Assembly (NCBI GenBank): GCA_011524905.1
Contig: WTJI01000001.1
Span: 1 to 64,000, forward strand
Direction of reading: 5' to 3'
Length of the DNA stretch: 64,000 bases
Origin: Flavobacteriales bacterium
GTDB lineage: Bacteria; Bacteroidota; Bacteroidia; Flavobacteriales; Flavobacteriaceae
The position numbers were made by a program, and so were the translations under genes. This document shows, one piece after another, positions 7,048 to 16,252 of the stretch. The stretch's first letter is position 1; the number at the start of each line of letters is the position of its first letter. The notes under the pieces were generated by a model. That model ran no database searches, was not told the origin of the DNA, and saw only the letters and a list, made by a program, of their open reading frames with translations.

Positions 7048-7851
7048 CTAGCGGTATTGCGAGCGATGCTTCAGTACGAGTAGGGGAATCGAACAGTAAA
7101 ATTCTTTTTTGTAAACCAAATTGGTCATCCATAACTTTTCAAAAAACCCACGTTCGCGCTTGAAAACCACCAAAAGGTCTGGCTTGTTTTTCTGAAAATG
7201 CTCCAAGACACCCTGATAAGTAGTTGCATTAGAAGTTTCAATGGGCTGAGGGCACAAGGCGGAGACAGCAGCGTCCAAAACTAGATCGCTCGCTTGGTGT
7301 CCAGGGACTTTTACCATCAAGCCTTTGACGCTACAAGCAAATTTTTCGATTAATTCGTGGAGTGGCCTTAGTGTTTTTGCATTTTGTACTTGCCCCTTGT
7401 TAAAGGCCCATAACATTTTTTTAGGAGGAACAAACTGTCCTCCAATTGGGGCTACCAAAACGGGTACCTCTGTGCGTTTGATTAAACTGCCCGATATGTG
7501 CCCCAAGAAAACCTCATCAGAAATATCATTGTTTTGTGGGGCAACTACAATCAAATCCAAGTGCACTTTCCTATCCAATGATCGAACTGCGCTTACCAAG
7601 TCGCCATTCTGCGCTACGTATTGCAGATCAAACCCTTTACGATCCACTTGTTGCACGACTTCTTTGATACGATTAAGGGTTTTCTCCTTTAAAATCCCCT
7701 TAACGTTAGCAATACTGGTAGTAGGAATTCCAGATGGATAGGCATCTACTACATAAAGAGTGCTCCCGAAATGGGCTGCAAAGTCAATCGCATATTGCAA
7801 GGTGTTGGAAACTTCGGGGGAAATCCCTACGGGTACAAGGATGTTTTTCAT
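7048..7851 (-). CDS. Universal stress protein with two UspA domains
   Basis: 267 residues formed by two tandem Usp folds. The first (1-140) begins KNILVPVGISPEVSNTLQYA and has a nucleotide-binding-like GHISGSLIKRTEVPVLVAP; the second (about 147-265) is degenerate and ends IPLLVLKH. Double-domain Usp proteins are common in Bacteroidota. First gene of the usp-lpxR-plug operon. A -7 box TACCTTTG (minus, 7872-7865) lies just upstream of the start, back to back with the forward acetyltransferase promoter region. Confidence 0.85.
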   Translation of the reverse strand: MKNILVPVGISPEVSNTLQYAIDFAAHFGSTLYVVDAYPSGIPTTSIANVKGILKEKTLNRIKEVVQQVDRKGFDLQYVAQNGDLVSAVRSLDRKVHLDLIVVAPQNNDISDEVFLGHISGSLIKRTEVPVLVAPIGGQFVPPKKMLWAFNKGQVQNAKTLRPLHELIEKFACSVKGLMVKVPGHQASDLVLDAAVSALCPQPIETSNATTYQGVLEHFQKNKPDLLVVFKRERGFFEKLWMTNLVYKKEFYCSIPLLVLKHRSQYR

Positions 7852-7919
7852 GCGGAAGTTTTTACAAAGGTACGGACTTTATCGGCATAATATTTTACTT
7901 TGCAATAAATTAAATAGCT

Positions 7920-8435
7920 GTGATTCGCCTTGGTAAACCATCAGATAACGCTGATACTAAAGTTCTTACTGAAGCTTGCGCTGTTCATATGCAACAACAG
8001 GGAATCGAACAGTGGAATGAACATTATCCGTCTTTAGCTATTTTGACAAAAGACTTAACGGCAGGTGATGCCTATGTCTATATTCAAGATGGACGACTCG
8101 TAGGCACCGTTATGTTTTCTCAGGATAAAGATCCGCTTTACAATCCCATTCAATGGTCAACGCCTGACGCTGCTGCCTACTATGTTCACCGATTGGCGGT
8201 GCATCCAGACTATCAAGGACAAGGCATTGCCAAAGCACTGATGGATTTTGTTGAAGGTAAAATTCAGCAATCGGGCGGATCGGCTGTACGATTGGATACC
8301 TTTAGTCAAAACCCACGCAACAATAAGTTTTACAAAGCTAGAGGTTATACGCAACTGGGCGATATTTACTTTGCAAACAAGAGCCCATATCCTTTTCATT
8401 GCTTTGAAAAGGTTTTTCGCAAAGAGAATCCCTAA
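7920..8435 (+). CDS. GNAT family N-acetyltransferase
   Basis: 171 residues. The acetyl-CoA site is VHRLAVHPDYQGQGIAKALM (Q-G-Q-G-I-A, about 88-107), followed by the family pattern RLDTFSQNPRNNKFYKARGY. The start is GTG at 7920, which fits the conserved N-terminus IRLGKPSD; no ATG lies nearby. A TTTACTTTG -7-like sequence at 7894-7902 precedes it, divergent from the usp promoter. Substrate unknown. Confidence 0.88.
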   Translation: MIRLGKPSDNADTKVLTEACAVHMQQQGIEQWNEHYPSLAILTKDLTAGDAYVYIQDGRLVGTVMFSQDKDPLYNPIQWSTPDAAAYYVHRLAVHPDYQGQGIAKALMDFVEGKIQQSGGSAVRLDTFSQNPRNNKFYKARGYTQLGDIYFANKSPYPFHCFEKVFRKENP

Positions 8436-8444
8436 TTTTACGCC

Positions 8445-9197
8445 ATGGACGGAACACTAACGCTCGAGATTCGACAAAAGATTGCGACAATCACCTTTGG
8501 CCATCCTGCAGCCAACTCGCTACGCCCGGAGATGTTGGCCGACATGGTGGGGCTGATTCAAGAAGCCGATTCTCATCCCGAGGTCCATGTCATTGTTATA
8601 CGGTCAGAAGGGGAGCGCGCTTTTTGTGCAGGTGCCTCCTTGGAAGCGCTCAAAAAAGTAAAAACCGAAGCAGAAGCAACAGACTTTTTTATGGGTTTTG
8701 CTCAACTGATCAATGCCATCCGTAACTGCTCAAAATTTGTCCTCGCCCGTGTGCAAGGCAAAGTTGTCGGTGGCGGGATCGGATTAGTAGCTGCATGTGA
8801 TTATGTAGTTGCAAGAAACACCGCTGCTATCCGATTGTCTGAATTGTCTATCGGGATTGGGCCCTATGTCATTGAACCCGCAGTGAGTCGAAAAATTGGA
8901 AAAACCGCCTTCAATCAATTGTCTTTAGACAGTGCCAACTGGCGTCCTGCTGATTGGGCGCAAAGCAAGGGATTGTATGCCGAATGCTATGCTGACATGG
9001 TGCAGGTTGATAACCAGATCCAAGCCCTAGCTCAGCGCTTGGCGAGCTATGATATGAAGGCACTCAAAACACTCAACGCCCTCCATTGGGACGATACAGA
9101 CCATTGGGAAACATTGCTGTCCAAAAATGCAAAAACTACTGGGCAACTGGCCCTTTCTGAACACTGTCAAAACATCTTAAATAACAGCCATGGCTAA
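8445..9197 (+). CDS. Enoyl-CoA hydratase/isomerase family protein (crotonase fold)
   Basis: 250 residues. Crotonase oxyanion-hole segments are visible: FCAGASLEAL (about 63-72) and GKVVGGGIGLVAACD (about 105-119). SELSIGIGPYVI follows in the region that carries catalytic acids in hydratases; the canonical Glu of the second site appears not to be conserved (Gly-Pro there), so a specific hydratase activity is uncertain. It acts on acyl-CoA thioesters. It starts 9 bp after the acetyltransferase stop and overlaps queD by 8 bp. Confidence 0.83.
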   Translation: MDGTLTLEIRQKIATITFGHPAANSLRPEMLADMVGLIQEADSHPEVHVIVIRSEGERAFCAGASLEALKKVKTEAEATDFFMGFAQLINAIRNCSKFVLARVQGKVVGGGIGLVAACDYVVARNTAAIRLSELSIGIGPYVIEPAVSRKIGKTAFNQLSLDSANWRPADWAQSKGLYAECYADMVQVDNQIQALAQRLASYDMKALKTLNALHWDDTDHWETLLSKNAKTTGQLALSEHCQNILNNSHG

Positions 9198-9639
9198 AAT
9201 TCGCATCACCAAAGAGTTTACCTTTGAAACAGGACATGCCCTTTTCGGCTACGACGGTTTATGTAAAAATGTACATGGCCATTCCTATAAGTTTGCCGTC
9301 ACATTGATCGGCTCCCCCCTCAACGATCCCAAAGCCGTAAAAAATGGAATGCTAATTGATTTTGGTGATCTTAAAAAAATTGTGAAACGTAAGATCGTCG
9401 ATGTTTTTGATCACGCAACAGTACTTAATGTTTCTACACCACACAAAGAGTTGGCCGATGAAATGCAAGAAAAAGGTCACAAGATTGTACGGGTCAATTA
9501 CCAACCAACTTGTGAGTTGATGCTTGTAGATTTTGCCCAAAAACTACTAGGAGAACTACCTGAGGGTGTGAGTCTTCACAGCCTTAAATTACGGGAAACG
9601 GGAACCGCTTTTGCTGAGTGGTACGCCAGCGACAATTAA
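9190..9639 (+). CDS. queD: 6-carboxy-5,6,7,8-tetrahydropterin synthase / 6-pyruvoyltetrahydropterin synthase family
   Basis: 149 residues. Zinc-binding His16, His29 and His31 in TGHALFG and NVHGHSY, and catalytic-type Cys25, match the QueD/PTPS fold. The C-terminal Glu in LRETGTAF is the pterin-anchoring acid. QueD converts dihydroneopterin triphosphate to 6-carboxytetrahydropterin for queuosine. Its stop codon overlaps that of the convergent PBP gene in the sequence TTAA (9636-9639). The specific reaction (QueD or another PTPS activity) is not proven by sequence alone. Confidence 0.86.
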   Translation: MAKIRITKEFTFETGHALFGYDGLCKNVHGHSYKFAVTLIGSPLNDPKAVKNGMLIDFGDLKKIVKRKIVDVFDHATVLNVSTPHKELADEMQEKGHKIVRVNYQPTCELMLVDFAQKLLGELPEGVSLHSLKLRETGTAFAEWYASDN

Positions 9640-11981
9640 AACCCTAGGTCATCTAAGTCGTCCTCTTCACTTTTAATTTCCAACTTTTGCTGTGCTGCCA
9701 AAGCCTCGCAATCCAGGGGAATTGAAAGCACTTCTGGTTCGACAAAGGCTTCTGAAGAAATGCCCAAGTCTTCATTTTCATAGGCTGCTTTCATATACAA
9801 CCCCCAAATGGGAAGCGCCATAGTAGCCCCTTGCCCAAAACCAATTTCTTCGAAGTGAATAGAGCGGTCTTCACCCCCAACCCAGACTCCAGTAACTAGG
9901 TTAGGTACCATGCCCATGAACCAGCCGTCACTTTGGTTTTGGGTGGTTCCTGTTTTTCCGGCGATAGGATTCTCAAAAATGTAGGGGTAACCAGTAATAA
10001 CTTTTTCGTAGATGTAGTTGGTTTTCTCTAAACCAGCATGGCGCAGTCGGGCTCCAGAGCCAGCTTCGGTCACCCCTTGCATCAGGTTCAAGGTCACATA
10101 AGCCGCTTCTTCACTTAATACATCCCGGGTTTCGGGTACAACTTCATACACTGCTGTCCCGTTTTTATCTTCTATCCGAGTGACCATAGTAGGCTTCACA
10201 TAGATGCCTTGGTTGGCAAACGTACTATAGGCACCAACCATTTCAAACAAGCTGATATCTGGCGTGCCTAAGGCAATGGAAGGCACGGCAGGAATACGAG
10301 AAGTAATGCCCATTTTTCGAGCCAAGTTGATTATGGGCCGTGGGCCGATCTTATCCATCAGGCGCGCTGAAATGGTATTAACCGAGTTGGCTAAGGCGTT
10401 CTTCAAAGTACGAGTCCGCCCGTATTTATCCCCAGAGTTTTTGGGACACCAGGCCTCATCATTGCCGTGGCGAAGGGCTTCTACACAATAGAGGGCGTCG
10501 GGAAGTGAATCACAAGGAGAAAGCTTAAGCTGGTCAATAGCGGTAGCATAGAGAAAGGGCTTAAACGTTGATCCAATTTGTCGCCGACCCTGCTTGACCT
10601 GATCATATTGAAAATGCTTGTAGTTGTAGCCGCCTACCCAAGCCTTGACATGCCCAGTTTGTGGTTCCATTGACATTAAGGATGCCCTGAGAAAATGTTT
10701 GTAATAGCGGATTGAATCTAGGGGTGTCATTATGGTGTCTATTTCCCCAGACCAACTGAATACTTCCATTGCCACAGGTTGCTTAAAATCTTCGATGATT
10801 TTTTCATCCTCCCAACCAGCCAAGCGGCGTTTGCGCCAACGTTCAGAACGACGAGCCGTTAATAATAGCAAGGTGTCGACTTGCCCTTCTCGTAGCTCCA
10901 AAAAAGGCGCTGTCGGGTTTTGGGAAGGCTTGTTTTGTAAGAAAAATTCTCTTTGCAAATTTTTCATGTGGGCACTAACAGCAGCTTCACCCATGGCTTG
11001 CAAACGTGAATCAATAGTGGTATAAATCCGTAGGCCGTCACCATAAAGATCATATTTTTCTCCATCGGCTTTGCGGTTGTTTGCAATCCAATCGTCCATA
11101 AATTCCTTTAAATAGGCGCGGAAATAAGTGGCGAGCCCCTCACGGTGGGATTGTGGTGTGTATTTTATGGTTAGGGGGATTTGCTGAAGAGAGTCTCGTT
11201 CGGTAGGAGTGATATATTCATTTCTCAACATTTGACCAATAACGACATTACGGCGTTGCTGAACTCGTTCTGGCCGGCGTATGGGGTTAAATAGTGATGA
11301 ATTCTTGAGCATCCCCACCAGGGTGGCACATTCTTCAAGAGTCAATTCCTGAGGGGTTTTATCAAAATAGATTCTTGCGGCTGATTGAACCCCATCGGCA
11401 TTGTATCCAAAATCATAGATGTTGAGGTACATGGCAATGATTTCGTTTTTGGTATAACGGCGTTCCAACTGAACGGACAAGACCCATTCTTTTATTTTTT
11501 GAAATACGGCTTCTTTCTTATTTCGAGAACGGACTCCAACAAATAGCTGACGTGCCAATTGTTGGGTGATGGTGCTCGCACCTCCTTTTTTTCCTAGATA
11601 AAAAACAGCCCGTAACGTACCCAACCAGTCAATACCCGAATGGCTATAAAACCGCTCGTCCTCGGTAGCAATCAAGGCATGAACAAGATTTTCTGGTAGT
11701 TCTTTATAGGTAATTGGTGTTCGGTTGTCTCTCAAATAATACTTCCCCAATACCACACCATCGGCAGAAAATATTTGAGTAGCCAAATTGGTGTCTGGGT
11801 TTTCCAATTGCTTTAACTCTGGCATGGGTCCAAAACCACCTAAGGCAGCGGTCGCAAACAAGCCAAAAACAAACAACACCCCAACTAAAAACAAGCCCCA
11901 GAATATTTTTAGCGGCAGGGCGAATTCTCTAATTTTTGCGGTAAACTTTTGCCAACGCTGGGCGGAAGTCGACTTTTTCAT
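9636..11981 (-). CDS. Bifunctional penicillin-binding protein 1A (transglycosylase/transpeptidase)
   Basis: 781 residues. One N-terminal membrane anchor (about 24-48). A GT51 glycosyltransferase domain follows with EDERFYSHSGID (107-118, catalytic Glu107) and GGASTITQQLARQL (133-146). The transpeptidase domain has STFK (471-474, nucleophile Ser471), SVN (533-535) and KTGTT (676-680). It polymerises and cross-links peptidoglycan at the periplasmic face. The ATG overlaps the gldH stop by 4 bp; it is the last gene of ricT-gldH-PBP. Confidence 0.95.
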   Translation of the reverse strand: MKKSTSAQRWQKFTAKIREFALPLKIFWGLFLVGVLFVFGLFATAALGGFGPMPELKQLENPDTNLATQIFSADGVVLGKYYLRDNRTPITYKELPENLVHALIATEDERFYSHSGIDWLGTLRAVFYLGKKGGASTITQQLARQLFVGVRSRNKKEAVFQKIKEWVLSVQLERRYTKNEIIAMYLNIYDFGYNADGVQSAARIYFDKTPQELTLEECATLVGMLKNSSLFNPIRRPERVQQRRNVVIGQMLRNEYITPTERDSLQQIPLTIKYTPQSHREGLATYFRAYLKEFMDDWIANNRKADGEKYDLYGDGLRIYTTIDSRLQAMGEAAVSAHMKNLQREFFLQNKPSQNPTAPFLELREGQVDTLLLLTARRSERWRKRRLAGWEDEKIIEDFKQPVAMEVFSWSGEIDTIMTPLDSIRYYKHFLRASLMSMEPQTGHVKAWVGGYNYKHFQYDQVKQGRRQIGSTFKPFLYATAIDQLKLSPCDSLPDALYCVEALRHGNDEAWCPKNSGDKYGRTRTLKNALANSVNTISARLMDKIGPRPIINLARKMGITSRIPAVPSIALGTPDISLFEMVGAYSTFANQGIYVKPTMVTRIEDKNGTAVYEVVPETRDVLSEEAAYVTLNLMQGVTEAGSGARLRHAGLEKTNYIYEKVITGYPYIFENPIAGKTGTTQNQSDGWFMGMVPNLVTGVWVGGEDRSIHFEEIGFGQGATMALPIWGLYMKAAYENEDLGISSEAFVEPEVLSIPLDCEALAAQQKLEIKSEEDDLDDLGF

Positions 11982-12448
11982 TCTGATTTTGGTACTAAAG
12001 AATAGCCCACGCTTACAATGCCAGGCAAGTTTTTATGACCTTGCACCTGACCCTGTGCGCGTTGGGCGTGTTCAATTTCAATTTGATAGGTAAGGCTATC
12101 CTGGAGTTCGATATTTTCTCGCCAGTAAAGTTTGCTCTCTTTAACTTCAGCAAAACCCTTCCCCAGCCATTTTCCGTTGGGAGCAGCCATGGCATATTCC
12201 AACGTATCTGAATGTAAAATAAGGCTGTCAGACTGAATACGGGCGATCAGATAAATATTGGCGTAGGGGTAGTTGTCGTCATTCCGCAGATGAATAAATA
12301 GGTCATAATTACCACTTTGTAGCTTGGGCAAGGAAAAAGTGACAGGATCTTGCCAGCCTTCAGCCAAGTCTTGGTCTGCACGGATACCTGCTTCGGATTG
12401 GCAAGCCATGAGGAGGGATAGTAAACCCAAGCCCAGGAATCTAATCAT
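11978..12448 (-). CDS. gldH: Gliding motility lipoprotein GldH
   Basis: 156 residues. The signal ends in lipobox LLMAC (Cys16). The body matches GldH, with NYDLFIHLRNDDNYPYANIYL and GKWLGKGF blocks that I recognise from flavobacterial GldH, and the gene has the usual neighbours ricT and a PBP1A gene. GldH is required for gliding and belongs to the motility/type IX secretion lipoproteins. It overlaps ricT by 8 bp and the PBP gene by 4 bp, so all three are probably one transcript. Confidence 0.87.
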   Translation of the reverse strand: MIRFLGLGLLSLLMACQSEAGIRADQDLAEGWQDPVTFSLPKLQSGNYDLFIHLRNDDNYPYANIYLIARIQSDSLILHSDTLEYAMAAPNGKWLGKGFAEVKESKLYWRENIELQDSLTYQIEIEHAQRAQGQVQGHKNLPGIVSVGYSLVPKSE

Positions 12449-13607
12449 TGCGTTTAGATTTACGGTTGCGGTGTTGCCGGTTTTTGTTGCGACCCTTATT
12501 GCGGCGCTTGGGTCTGTCGAATCTATTCAGACTGTCTTGCCCTACGACATTTTCAAAAACAACCTCTTTGGCTTCGGGTTTCTCGTTTTCTTGGGTGTAC
12601 TCTTCCAAGGCCGCTACTATTTCTCCATTGCGATTTTTCTCTATGATTTCCTGCGCAGCCGCAGCAGTCAATTCATACCAATGCATCCACTCGCCTTTGT
12701 AGGTATACCACAACAACCCTTTAAAGATGTCCATCTTTTGGCAAATGGCAATTCCTTTTTCGGTTTTCAGCTTGGTTTCCATACGCGGAAAGTCCTTCAA
12801 TGCACTCCGATAAGCATCCAATTCAAAGTTTAAGCAACACTTCAATTTACCACATTGACCTGACAGTTTTTGAGGATTTAAGGAAAGTTGCTGGTAACGA
12901 GCAGCAGCTGTGGAAACAGAACGAAAATCGGTGAGCCAAGTTGAGCAGCATAATTCGCGTCCACAAGAACCAACTCCGCCCAATCGGGAGGCCTCAAGTC
13001 GCAATCCGATCTGGCGCATCTCGATGCGAATCCCAAAAGCCTTGGCCATGTCCTTAATCAACTGTCGGAAATCGACACGCTGTTCGGCTGTGTAATAAAA
13101 AGTTGCTTTTTTTCCATCGCCTTGAAATTCTACATCAGATATTTTCATCTGGAGATTGAGATGCAATGCCAATTCCCGTGCCCGTTTTTGGACTTCCGTT
13201 TCTTTATTGCGGGCGGCTTGCCAAACCTCAATGTCTTTTTGAGAAGCCTTGCGTTTGATTTGAAGAATTTCTTCACTCTCGGGATCCACTTTTCTCTTTT
13301 TCATTTGGAAGCGGACTAATTCTCCCGTGAGTGTTACCCGTCCCACATCATAGCCAGATTGAGCAACCTCGGTGACTACCGCCTCTCCAATCGTGGGATG
13401 GAGGTCGGCTGGAAAACGGTAAAAGCCTTTACGAGAGTTTTTAAACCGCACTTCGGCCAGGCGAAATGGGGCTTGCCCAGCGGGCAAACTCATGTTTTCA
13501 AGCCAGTTGAAAACGGTCAATTTGTTGCAACTGTCCGTGCCACAGGTGCCATTGGACTGGCAACCCCTTGGGGTACCGTTAGACGTGGAACAATTGCTAC
13601 AACTCAT
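12441..13607 (-). CDS. ricT: PSP1-domain regulatory protein RicT
   Basis: 388 residues. The N-terminus is Cys-rich (CSNC, CQSNGTC, CGTDSC within the first 28 residues). The PSP1 domain carries the hallmark cysteines in GSCGRELCCSTWL and GQCGKLKCCLNFELD. The C-terminus is Lys/Arg-rich. In Firmicutes the RicA-RicF-RicT (YlbF-YmcA-YaaT) complex binds Fe-S clusters and steers RNase Y; Bacteroidota have RicT alone, and its role there is not settled. First gene of ricT-gldH-PBP. Confidence 0.88.
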   Translation of the reverse strand: MSCSNCSTSNGTPRGCQSNGTCGTDSCNKLTVFNWLENMSLPAGQAPFRLAEVRFKNSRKGFYRFPADLHPTIGEAVVTEVAQSGYDVGRVTLTGELVRFQMKKRKVDPESEEILQIKRKASQKDIEVWQAARNKETEVQKRARELALHLNLQMKISDVEFQGDGKKATFYYTAEQRVDFRQLIKDMAKAFGIRIEMRQIGLRLEASRLGGVGSCGRELCCSTWLTDFRSVSTAAARYQQLSLNPQKLSGQCGKLKCCLNFELDAYRSALKDFPRMETKLKTEKGIAICQKMDIFKGLLWYTYKGEWMHWYELTAAAAQEIIEKNRNGEIVAALEEYTQENEKPEAKEVVFENVVGQDSLNRFDRPKRRNKGRNKNRQHRNRKSKRND

Positions 13608-13669
13608 TTAAATAGTTTGGGATTAAAGATACGGCATATTCCCTCGCAGGCCGATGCCGATTTTCTTAA

Positions 13670-14701
13670 TTATTGTTTAAATTTTAAGACCGAAGAGCGC
13701 CCTTTTTTAAAAATCTTATTGCTGTTGTGTGTCCCGCGTCTTCGTCGTTTTTGCTCGGCTTCGGGTAGGTTGACAATCTCTTGACAGGTCTCAGAACAAC
13801 AGCTTTGTGTTTTTTGTTGACAAGCCTCGCACTGGATGAACAATAAATGACAAGCCTGGTTGGCACAATTGACATGGGTGTCACACGGTGCGCCACACTG
13901 ATGGCATTGGGCGATAACATCATCGGAAATGCGTTCCCCTCGGCGCTCGTCGAACACAAAATTTTTCCCTCTAAATTTATTGTCTAAGCCCTGGGCTTTG
14001 ACCTGACGGGCGTATTCGATGATACCGCCCTCAAGTTGGAAAACATTTTCAAACCCCTTGTGCTTAAAGTATGCCGAAGCCTTTTCACAACGAATGCCTC
14101 CCGTGCAGTACATCAACAGGTTTTTATCTGTTTTGTGATCCGACAAGTCTGCTTCAATAATCGGCAAAGAGGCCCGGAAAGTATCAACATCTGGAGTGAC
14201 GGCGCCATCGAAATGGCCAATTTCACTTTCATAATGGTTGCGCATGTCCACACAAATGGTGTTGGGATCACTTAGAAGTTCGTTAAACTGTTGGGCATTG
14301 ACATGTACCCCTTTGTCAGTAACGTCAAAACTGCTGTCGTTTAAACCGTCAGCAACAATTTTGTCCCGTACTTTAACTGTTAACTTTAAAAAAGATTGAT
14401 TGTCTTGCTCTACGGCAATGTTCAGCCGAATGTCTTGCAGAAAGTCGATACTATCCAGAAAAGACTTAAATTCTTCAAAGCGGGGGGCTGGAACGGACAA
14501 TTGGCCGTTGATCCCTTCGTGGGCAACATAAATGCGGCCCAAAACTTCGAGTGCGTTCCAATGAACAAAAAGGTGGTCGCGAAACAATTGTGGGTTGTTG
14601 ATGTGGTGGTACTGATAGAACGAGAGGGTAAGGCGTTCGGTTCCTGCCGCAACAATCAAAGCACGGCGTTCTTCAGCACTTAGTTTGTTATACAGTTGCA
14701 T
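13670..14701 (-). CDS. trhO: Oxygen-dependent tRNA uridine(34) hydroxylase, rhodanese family
   Basis: 343 residues. Matches TrhO (YceA): an acylphosphatase-like N-terminal domain, a rhodanese domain with catalytic CTGGIRCEKASAY (Cys in a six-residue loop) at about residues 195-207, and a C-terminal cysteine-rich segment (CHQCGAPC ... CEACQQ). TrhO makes 5-hydroxyuridine at the wobble position of tRNA using O2. A -7 box TACCTTTG (minus, 14734-14727) lies about 26 bp before the start, so it is likely monocistronic. Confidence 0.92.
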   Translation of the reverse strand: MQLYNKLSAEERRALIVAAGTERLTLSFYQYHHINNPQLFRDHLFVHWNALEVLGRIYVAHEGINGQLSVPAPRFEEFKSFLDSIDFLQDIRLNIAVEQDNQSFLKLTVKVRDKIVADGLNDSSFDVTDKGVHVNAQQFNELLSDPNTICVDMRNHYESEIGHFDGAVTPDVDTFRASLPIIEADLSDHKTDKNLLMYCTGGIRCEKASAYFKHKGFENVFQLEGGIIEYARQVKAQGLDNKFRGKNFVFDERRGERISDDVIAQCHQCGAPCDTHVNCANQACHLLFIQCEACQQKTQSCCSETCQEIVNLPEAEQKRRRRGTHNSNKIFKKGRSSVLKFKQ

Positions 14702-14772
14702 GCTATATACGGGTTAAGTGTTGCGACAAAGGTAGGGAAGTTTTGAGCAACCTCCACACAGCCATTAGTGGG

Positions 14773-16104
14773 TCAGTTGCTTTCCCCCAAATGCCCTCCT
14801 TGCCCGCCAATCAAGAGCAATTCGGTTTGTCGGCCATGGACATAGCGAAAGCCCTCTGCCCCCCAAAACCCAGCTTCTTCCAACATGACACGAACGTCCT
14901 TATTCCATTCGGGAAGAAAGACCTTGGTATTGAGTTCTATGGCATATGTTGTGTTTTCATGTAGGGGTCTTTCACCGCTACCGGGCACGCCTTCTTGGGC
15001 GTCCCACATCCCAAATGTTGTTCCGGCCGAATGGCCATAGGTCCCCAAAGGATGGGTGTAAATTTGAGGGCGCAAGCCTTCAATACGACCAGCGGCTAAG
15101 CTCATCCGTAAAGTTTCATTCCCGGTGCGGCCCGTGGCAAACCGATCCGTAAACTGATCCTGTACTCTATTGCCTTCAGCCAAGGCTTTACGCAAATAGG
15201 CCGGAGCCATTTTTTCTCCTGGTCGGAGGACATAGGCCAACTCTTGGCAATCGGTATTTAAGGTCAAATAGGAAATACCAAAATCACAATGGACCAAATC
15301 ACCTGGCTGAATTACGTCCCACTTTTGCAATCCGTCAAAGGCATATAAATCACTAGCTGCATCGCGCTGGACGTCAACCGTGGGATGAAACCATGTCTGC
15401 AGGCCCAAGGCCATCACTTTTTCACGCAGCCACCAGACCACATCTTCAGTCGTTGTAACACCAGGAGTGATCACCTGGGTAGAAAAAGCTTCCGCAATGA
15501 TGTTATGGGTGATTTCAACCAACTGCTGAAAGAGCTGCATTTCTTTTTCGGTACGGGTCTCAATCCAAGCTACCGCCAAATCTTCGGCAGACACCAAACG
15601 TTTGCGATATTTTGGCGGTAGGGCATTGTAAAGCCCTTGGTAATCGGTCTGCGCTAAACCGTCGGCTATGCCGTAGGATTCCGAAATATTTATGCCAATT
15701 TTTTTGGGGGTTTTTCCTACAATATAATCTGCAAGTGCGAGCCACTGATCGGGTTGCTTTTCCTTGTTCCACACGGAAGGAAAATGCTTACCAAAGGCAT
15801 AACGTGTGAGTGCTACCCGTTCTACTTTTCCATTGTTTGGCTCTTTGGCAAAAACCAAGATCGTACGTCGTCGGGCATTGAGCCAGGTGGGTGGCAACAA
15901 GGTTTTGACCACCGGGTCTTCATTGTATTCTCGGGTGATAAGTACCCATAGATCCAAATCACGTTCTGCCATCAGTTTGGGGATCAATGTGTTCAATCGC
16001 TCTTCTTGCAAAGCTTCAATAGCAGCTGCTCGCTCTCGCAAGGGTAGAATATGCTGGGCCTGGAGCGAAAAAAAAGTTAATAATAACAAACAGAAATAGC
16101 GCAT
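14773..16104 (-). CDS. Secreted M24-family metallopeptidase (Xaa-Pro aminopeptidase-like)
   Basis: 443 residues from the ATG at 16104. A signal peptide (RYFCLLLLTFFSLQAQ) is followed by a creatinase-like N-terminal domain and a pita-bread M24 domain with CDFGISYL, THPLGTYGHSAGTTFG and the ELNTKVFLPEW segment that supplies metal ligands. The signal indicates a periplasmic or outer-membrane location, unusual for cytosolic PepP but common in Bacteroidota. An in-frame TTG at 16128 would add eight residues before the signal and is less likely. Confidence 0.85.
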   Translation of the reverse strand: MRYFCLLLLTFFSLQAQHILPLRERAAAIEALQEERLNTLIPKLMAERDLDLWVLITREYNEDPVVKTLLPPTWLNARRRTILVFAKEPNNGKVERVALTRYAFGKHFPSVWNKEKQPDQWLALADYIVGKTPKKIGINISESYGIADGLAQTDYQGLYNALPPKYRKRLVSAEDLAVAWIETRTEKEMQLFQQLVEITHNIIAEAFSTQVITPGVTTTEDVVWWLREKVMALGLQTWFHPTVDVQRDAASDLYAFDGLQKWDVIQPGDLVHCDFGISYLTLNTDCQELAYVLRPGEKMAPAYLRKALAEGNRVQDQFTDRFATGRTGNETLRMSLAAGRIEGLRPQIYTHPLGTYGHSAGTTFGMWDAQEGVPGSGERPLHENTTYAIELNTKVFLPEWNKDVRVMLEEAGFWGAEGFRYVHGRQTELLLIGGQGGHLGESN

Positions 16105-16252
16105 CGATAGTTGTTTTAAGTGCTTCAAAATACAATTTTAAGCTGGGAATTGTCCTTGCTCTTTTCCACTTTTTGTTAATAATCCCTTGTCAAAAGTCGT
16201 TCCCTAGCCATAAGATTTTGGTACTTTAGCTACGACCGAAAAAGAAAGAATT

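Noticed and set aside
12324-12833. A 169-codon plus-strand frame opposite ricT, and similar long antisense frames opposite trhO (14396-14683) and the M24 peptidase
   Set aside because: They lie wholly on the reverse of well-conserved genes, have no promoter or recognisable domain, and are explained by the composition of the real genes.
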